A stretch of DNA of 9,471 nt from an uncultured Clostridia bacterium (GTDB taxonomy: Bacteria > Bacillota > Clostridia > Christensenellales > Pumilibacteraceae): positions 1 through 9,471 of the forward strand of contig CANQUR010000057.1 of assembly GCA_947627075.1 (NCBI GenBank), read 5' to 3'. Made by a program: the position numbers and the translations under genes. Shown here in pieces: positions 6,301 through 9,471 of this stretch. Position 1 is the first letter of the stretch. The number at the start of each line of letters is the position of its first letter. Under the pieces are notes generated by a model that saw only the letters and a program-made list of their open reading frames with translations, was not told where the DNA came from and ran no database searches.

Positions 6301-7131
6301 ATGTATACATACGATATTTTAAGGGACGATATTTCATATCTCGGCTACAACGGAGCGGAAACGGGAAGTATAGGTTCGTCTGTGCTTGAAAAGAACATTT
6401 TTTACGTTCGCATAGGCGACGGTGACGACAAGATCATCATTACGGGCGGGATACACGCGCGCGAAAATGTGACTTGCTTGCTTGTTATGAGGCAAGCTTT
6501 CGCTTTAATGGGTGAAAAAATACCTTTTTCAATTTACTTTGTGCCTATGATCGATCCCGACGGAGCGGCTTTGATCGAAAAGGGCGCTTCGGCGGCGGGA
6601 AAATATGGCGAATTTGTGCGCAAAATAAATGGTAGCGAGGATTTCTCTTTGTGGAAGGCAAATATTCGCGGAGTAGACCTTAACGTAAACTTCGACGCAA
6701 AGTTTGGTCAAGGAAAAAGAAATGTGCGCTATCCCTCGCCGCAAGATTACATAGGAGAATATCCGTTCAGTGAGCCCGAAACGGCGGCGCTTCGTGATTT
6801 TACTCGGGAAATAAAGCCGATCTTTACTATCAGCTATCATGCGCTCGGACGAGAGGTGTATTGGGACTTCGGTCAAAACAGCGAAAAAGATCGTATCTTT
6901 GCTCATAGCGTGGCGAATTTTCTCGGCTATGTTGCAGTGGACGGTGATTTGTCAAGCGCGGGCGGTTACAAGGATTGGTGCGTTTTGAACGGCATTACCG
7001 CTTTAACGATCGAAATAGGAAAGAGCAGCCTCGCTCATCCCGTCTCCGCTGTCGAGGCGGAAGAAGATATAAAACTCAATCTCGATCTTCCGCGCAAGGC
7101 ATACGAGCTTTATAACAAAGCATTTTTGTGA
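6301..7131 (+). CDS. M14-family zinc carboxypeptidase-like protein, cytosolic
   Basis: A 276-residue protein with the M14 metallocarboxypeptidase core and no signal peptide or membrane segment. The zinc ligands are visible: GGIHARE (49-55; His52 and Glu55) and SYHALG (178-183; His180). The catalytic glutamate fits Glu238 in LTIEIG, and GGYKDW (221-226) resembles the segment carrying the specificity-loop residues. NIRGVDLNVNFDAKFG (121-136) aligns with the family's usual N-x-RGVDLNRNF. Arg123 is kept, but the arginine that normally follows LN and binds the substrate carboxylate is Val129. The protein may therefore be a D-glutamyl-diaminopimelate-type or other amidase rather than a classical carboxypeptidase; the substrate is unknown. 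AGAGGG (6289-6294) is 6 bases before the ATG. It follows rlmH by 46 bases on the same strand, so it may be the last gene of that operon. Confidence 0.85.
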   Translation: MYTYDILRDDISYLGYNGAETGSIGSSVLEKNIFYVRIGDGDDKIIITGGIHARENVTCLLVMRQAFALMGEKIPFSIYFVPMIDPDGAALIEKGASAAGKYGEFVRKINGSEDFSLWKANIRGVDLNVNFDAKFGQGKRNVRYPSPQDYIGEYPFSEPETAALRDFTREIKPIFTISYHALGREVYWDFGQNSEKDRIFAHSVANFLGYVAVDGDLSSAGGYKDWCVLNGITALTIEIGKSSLAHPVSAVEAEEDIKLNLDLPRKAYELYNKAFL

Positions 7132-7170
7132 TAAGACTGTATAAAATCTTATATGACGAACTATTTATTA

Positions 7171-7205
7171 AACAAAAAAGGGCTGCGTCTTAAACGCAAC
7201 CCTTT
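7171..7205 (-). terminator. Rho-independent terminator of proS
   Basis: Stem 7177-7182 with 7200-7205 and 7184-7188 with 7194-7198, interrupted by one C-A mismatch, with loop 7189-7193. Read on the minus strand it is followed by TTTTTTGTT, a good termination tail, 15 bases after the proS stop. On the plus strand the tail is GCCTTAAAA, so it is a poor terminator for the convergent M14 gene. The hairpin may still slow polymerase or protect that transcript's 3' end. Confidence 0.88.
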
Positions 7206-7219
7206 GCCTTAAAAATACA

Positions 7220-8656
7220 TTAATATGCTTTGCCGAAGTAGATCTTCTTTGTTGCCTTTTTACCGCAACAAACGCATTTGTCACCGCACGGAGTTTGATC
7301 GAATGGCATATTGCGAGTGGAGGCGTTGGTAAGCTCCTTTATCTTGTTTTCACACGCTTCGTCGCCGCACCACATTCCCAAAGCAAAGTTGCCGCTATCC
7401 ACCGCGTCTTTAAGCTCGGTAATATTTGAAACCGTCTTTACATGCGAGTCACGGAAGGCAAGCGCTTTATTATACATATTTTCATGAATGTCGTCGAGCA
7501 ATTTCGAAAGCTCGTCGTTGAGTTTTTCAAAGGGAACTTGGAGCTTTTCACCTTCTTTATCGCGTCGCACAAGTATGCAAACGCCGTTTTCTATGTCGCG
7601 CGGACCGATCTCGATACGTACGGGCACGCCCTTCATTTCGTATTCGTTGAATTTCCAGCCGGGGCTGTAATCGCGATCGTCGAGTTTTATGCGGAATTCT
7701 TTTTTAAGAGAATCGCATATCTCGTTACACTTTTCGATGACGCCCGCTTTGTGCATGGCGACGGGAATGATTACCGCCTGGATCGGAGCGACACGCGGGG
7801 GCAAACAAAGACCGCGTTCATCTCCGTGTGCCATTATCAATGCGCCTATGAGCCTTGTGGAAGTCCCCCAAGAAGTTTGATAAGGATTTTTTCGTTTTCC
7901 GTCTTTATCGAGGAATTCGATGTTGAATGCCGCCGAGAAATTGGTTCCGAAAAAGTGTGTGGTGCCCGATTGTAAGCTTTTGCCGTCTTGCATCATTGCC
8001 TCTATGGAGTAGGTAGCTTGTGCACCCGCAAACTTTTCTTTTTCGCTTTTTTTGCCTTTGAACATTGGGATGGCAAGCACATTGCGTGCGAATTCGTCAT
8101 AAACATCCAAGATCTTGAGCGTTTCTTCTTGAGCTTCCTCTGCGGTTGCGTGTAATGTATGTCCCTCTTGCCAAAGGAATTCGCTTGTTCTAAGGAACGG
8201 ACGAGTGGTCTTTTCCCATCTTACAACATTTGCCCATTGATTTATAAGCAAAGGGAGATCGCGGTATGATTCCACCCATCTCGAGTACATTTCACAAATT
8301 ATAGTTTCGCTTGTGGGACGGATAACGAGCGGTTCCGATAAGTCGTTTTGACCGGCTTTCGTGACCATCGCGACCTCGGGAGCGAAGCCTTCGACGTGTT
8401 CTGCTTCTTTTGTAAGATAGCTATATGGGATCAAAAGCGGGAAATAGGCATTTTCGTGCCCCGTTTCCTTAAATCTTTTGTCCATTTCTTTTTGGATAAG
8501 TTCCCATATCGCGTAGCCGTAAGGACGTATGACCATCGTCCCCTTTACGGGACCGTAGTCCGCGAGCTGTGTTTTGAGTACGACATCGGTGTACCATTGA
8601 GGAAAATCCTCGTGAATATCGGCAATGTCTTTTACAAATTCTTTTTCCTTTGCCAT
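7220..8656 (-). CDS. proS: Prolyl-tRNA synthetase, archaeal/Thermus-like type (ProS type 3)
   Basis: A 478-residue class II aminoacyl-tRNA synthetase that charges tRNA-Pro in the cytosol. It is the short form with a C-terminal zinc domain and no editing insertion, unlike the roughly 570-residue E. coli type. Motifs are RPYGYAIWE (44-52), the proline-binding RPTSE (113-117), motif 2 around RWEKTTRPFLRTSEFLWQEG (146-165), the GTTHFFG loop (231-237), and motif 3 GTSTRLIGALIMAHGDERG (264-282). The tail carries Cys430, Cys435, Cys461 and Cys464, which fit the known zinc ligands, and ends in a conserved Tyr. I choose the ATG at 8656 (MAKEKEF), with GGAG 11 bases upstream (complement of 8668-8671); an in-frame TTG at 8680 would extend it by 8 residues but lies upstream of that site. 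It has its own promoters and terminator and is convergent with the M14 gene and divergent from nrdD. Confidence 0.96.
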   Translation of the reverse strand: MAKEKEFVKDIADIHEDFPQWYTDVVLKTQLADYGPVKGTMVIRPYGYAIWELIQKEMDKRFKETGHENAYFPLLIPYSYLTKEAEHVEGFAPEVAMVTKAGQNDLSEPLVIRPTSETIICEMYSRWVESYRDLPLLINQWANVVRWEKTTRPFLRTSEFLWQEGHTLHATAEEAQEETLKILDVYDEFARNVLAIPMFKGKKSEKEKFAGAQATYSIEAMMQDGKSLQSGTTHFFGTNFSAAFNIEFLDKDGKRKNPYQTSWGTSTRLIGALIMAHGDERGLCLPPRVAPIQAVIIPVAMHKAGVIEKCNEICDSLKKEFRIKLDDRDYSPGWKFNEYEMKGVPVRIEIGPRDIENGVCILVRRDKEGEKLQVPFEKLNDELSKLLDDIHENMYNKALAFRDSHVKTVSNITELKDAVDSGNFALGMWCGDEACENKIKELTNASTRNMPFDQTPCGDKCVCCGKKATKKIYFGKAY

Positions 8657-8676
8657 GATTACAAATTCTCCGTAAA

Positions 8677-8690
8677 GCAAATTTATTTGC
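8677..8690. repeat. Perfect short palindrome in the proS leader
   Basis: GCAAAT-TT-ATTTGC, 6-bp perfect arms around two bases, lies just upstream of the proS ribosome binding site. It could be a small RNA hairpin or an operator; its use is unknown. Confidence 0.5.
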
Positions 8691-8693
8691 GGT

Positions 8694-8710
8694 TTATTTA
8701 AGCTAAATAA
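8694..8710. repeat. Perfect inverted repeat at the proximal proS start site, possible operator
   Basis: TTATTTA-AGC-TAAATAA, 7-bp perfect arms around three bases, abuts the -10 box of the proximal proS promoter and is centred on its predicted start near 8703. That placement suits a repressor site. No regulator is identified, and short AT-rich palindromes can occur by chance. Confidence 0.45.
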
Positions 8711-8738
8711 TTTTAGCCCTTTTATAGGTAAAAGTCAA
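8710..8738 (-). promoter_or_regulatory. Proximal proS promoter (P2)
   Basis: On the minus strand TTGACT (complement of 8733-8738) is 17 bases from TAAAAT (complement of 8710-8715). The predicted start near 8703 gives a leader of about 46 bases. Confidence 0.75.
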
Positions 8739-8761
8739 CTGATTTACATATTAAACGCACC

Positions 8762-8790
8762 ATTGTAGACGAATTTGTGCGTTTTGTCAA
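8762..8790 (-). promoter_or_regulatory. Distal proS promoter (P1)
   Basis: On the minus strand a perfect TTGACA (complement of 8785-8790) is 17 bases from TACAAT (complement of 8762-8767). The predicted start near 8755 gives a leader of about 100 bases running through P2. That is too short for a usual T-box riboswitch, and no T-box sequence is seen. Confidence 0.85.
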
Positions 8791-8795
8791 ACAAA

Positions 8796-8863
8796 AAAAC
8801 GGTTTTTTGGGCAAATCAAAACGGGTTTTTGCGGTAAAATGAAACGGATTTTTGTGGTAAACC
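8796..8863. repeat. Degenerate tandem repeat, three units of 22-23 bp
   Basis: Units at 8796-8817, 8818-8840 and 8841-8863 share the plan AAACGG, a run of five or six T, G, GG and AAA. Units 2 and 3 match at 18 of 23 positions; unit 1 is one base shorter and more divergent. The period is not a multiple of three, so this is not a coding repeat. It lies just upstream of the proS P1 -35 box, and its T-tracts recur about every two helical turns, so it may bend DNA or hold repeated protein sites. A weak fourth copy may precede it near 8778-8793. Confidence 0.6.
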
Positions 8864-8996
8864 ACTTAGTGATTCGCCGAAGTATTTTTTAAGGTACTTA
8901 AAAGGCTTGAGTTCGGAAGCTGAACTTTGATTGCGTTCTCGAAAATTTCGGACAAATAATATTAAAAAATTTCACAATAAAAAAGCGTTCAATTGG

Positions 8997-9028
8997 TTGA
9001 CAATATAGACAAGATATGGTACTATAAT
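8997..9028 (+). promoter_or_regulatory. nrdD promoter
   Basis: A perfect -35 TTGACA (8997-9002) and a perfect -10 TATAAT (9023-9028) are 20 bases apart, longer than the usual 16-18. An alternative -10, TACTAT at 9020-9025, gives a 17-base spacer with an upstream TG. The exact -10 is therefore uncertain, but a promoter here is likely. The predicted start, near 9035, leaves a leader of about 45 bases. Confidence 0.7.
9007..9022. promoter_or_regulatory. NrdR box 1 (upstream)
   Basis: The core ACAAGATATGGT (9009-9020) differs at two positions from the perfect palindromic core of box 2 and fits the NrdR 16-mer consensus (acaCwAtATaTwGtgt) at about 11 positions. It lies 32 bp upstream of box 2, inside the -35/-10 spacer. 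NrdR is the ATP/dATP-sensing repressor of ribonucleotide reductase genes; its gene is not in the window. Confidence 0.7.
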
Positions 9029-9038
9029 TTCCGTTGCA

Positions 9039-9054
9039 TAACAATATATTGTAT
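9039..9054. promoter_or_regulatory. NrdR box 2 (downstream)
   Basis: ACAATATATTGT (9041-9052) is a perfect 12-bp palindrome and matches the central 12 positions of the NrdR box consensus completely. It sits just after the predicted transcription start of nrdD, and the 16-base gap to box 1 contains the -10 box TATAAT. The 32-bp spacing, about three helical turns, is the usual arrangement of paired NrdR boxes. Confidence 0.8.
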
Positions 9055-9079
9055 AACCATTTTGACAAGAGGTGCAGGA

Positions 9080-9471
9080 ATGAAAATAATCAAAAGAAAC
9101 GGCTCCGAAGCCGAATTCGATATTGAAAAGATCATTGTTGCGATTACAAAAGCCAACAACGCAGTGGATGAGAGTTACCGCATGACGGCAAAGCAGATAA
9201 AGCGTATTGCCGAAAGTGTCGTTTTGAGCTGTGAACAGCTTGGCAGATCTCCCGCAGTAGAAGAGATCCAAGATATGGTAGAGCATCAAATAATGGCGCA
9301 CGGTGCTTTTGAGGTGGCAAAGGCGTATATAACTTATCGTTATACGCGTAATCTTGTTCGCCAATCCAATACGACGGACGACAAGATCTTGACGCTCATC
9401 GAATGCAACAACGAGGAAGCCAAACAGGAAAATTCCAACAAAAATCCGGTCATCAATTCGACGCAGCGCGA
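9080..9471 (+). CDS. nrdD: Anaerobic ribonucleoside-triphosphate reductase (class III), N-terminal part
   Basis: The first 130 codons of a gene that runs off the window. Class III reductase makes deoxyribonucleotides from NTPs in the absence of oxygen, using a C-terminal glycyl radical installed by NrdG. Residues 1 to about 95 form an ATP-cone: MKIIKRNGSEAEFDIEKI at the start, with the allosteric region ending near AKAYITYRYTRNLVR (84-98). Dimeric activity is controlled by ATP/dATP binding here. The following segment, with CNNEEAKQENSNKNP at 110-124 and then a STQR stretch, is characteristic of NrdD and separates it from NrdR and class I enzymes, which also have ATP-cones. AGAGGTG (9068-9074) is 5 bases before the ATG. 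The radical site, zinc site and any nrdG gene lie beyond the window. Regulation by NrdR is indicated by two boxes upstream. Confidence 0.94.
   Translation, partial: MKIIKRNGSEAEFDIEKIIVAITKANNAVDESYRMTAKQIKRIAESVVLSCEQLGRSPAVEEIQDMVEHQIMAHGAFEVAKAYITYRYTRNLVRQSNTTDDKILTLIECNNEEAKQENSNKNPVINSTQR

Larger units (their letters stand above)
8657..9079. other. AT-rich divergent control region between proS and nrdD
   Basis: A 423-base stretch without a supported gene. From proS outward it holds the proS leader with two small palindromes, two proS promoters, a three-copy degenerate tandem repeat, about 130 bases of unexplained sequence, and the nrdD promoter with two NrdR boxes. Open frames crossing it lack a start with a ribosome binding site. 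Confidence 0.85.

Noticed and set aside
7131..7152. ATAAGA ... TCTTAT inverted repeat after the M14 gene as its terminator
   Set aside because: Short AT-only arms with a 10-base loop and no T tail; too weak to call.
8657..8680. TTG start giving an 8-residue longer ProS
   Set aside because: The SD-like GGAG lies downstream of the TTG and properly before the ATG at 8656; the family start fits MAKEKEF.
8657..8755. T-box riboswitch before proS
   Set aside because: The leader is about 100 bases or less, has no T-box consensus and no terminator/antiterminator pair.
8972..9364. Minus-strand open frame across the nrdD start
   Set aside because: Lies over the NrdR boxes, the nrdD promoter and the clear ATP-cone coding sequence; its translation resembles no protein.

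Overview
The window looks like chromosomal DNA of a strictly anaerobic, Gram-positive-type bacterium, most likely an uncultured member of the Clostridia (Bacillota). The signs are a two-subunit-type iron-sulfur L-serine dehydratase, a class III (oxygen-sensitive, glycyl radical) ribonucleotide reductase with NrdR boxes, a WalJ (YycJ)-RlmH neighbourhood, strong AGGAGG-type ribosome binding sites, and near-consensus housekeeping promoters with 17-bp spacers. No phage, transposon, CRISPR array, rRNA or tRNA gene was seen.

Layout. (1) Positions 1-2060, + strand: the 3' end of sdaAA (serine dehydratase alpha), then a threonine ammonia-lyase with an ACT domain, then ridA, closed by a rho-independent terminator. 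The two PLP- or Fe-S-dependent deaminases release reactive enamine/imine intermediates and RidA hydrolyses these, so the three genes form one amino-acid deamination and clean-up module. (2) Positions 2201-6254, + strand: a strong promoter drives a tightly packed operon of an FmdB-type zinc-ribbon protein, a small nitroreductase, WalJ-like MBL nuclease, two consecutive CPBP (CAAX-protease-like) membrane proteins, and rlmH. Most junctions overlap or are a few bases apart. (3) Positions 6301-7131, + strand: a cytosolic M14 zinc carboxypeptidase-like protein, probably read from the operon and possibly also from a weak internal promoter. (4) Positions 7171-8656, - strand: prolyl-tRNA synthetase of the archaeal/Thermus-like type, convergent with region 3, with its own terminator and two tandem promoters. 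(5) Positions 8657-9079: a 423-bp AT-rich divergent control region holding the proS promoters, small palindromes, a degenerate 22-23-bp tandem repeat, and the nrdD promoter bracketed by two NrdR boxes. (6) Position 9080 to the end, + strand: the N-terminal ATP-cone part of nrdD, cut by the window edge.

Most genes are ordinary housekeeping or metabolic genes. The parts most worth a second look are the homologous tandem CPBP pair sitting between walJ and rlmH (where Bacillus-type operons carry an HtrA-family protease), the intact NrdR operator architecture, the unexplained tandem repeat upstream of proS, and the M14 protein that lacks the usual substrate-anchoring arginine. I see no convincing evidence of a wholly new system such as a defence island.
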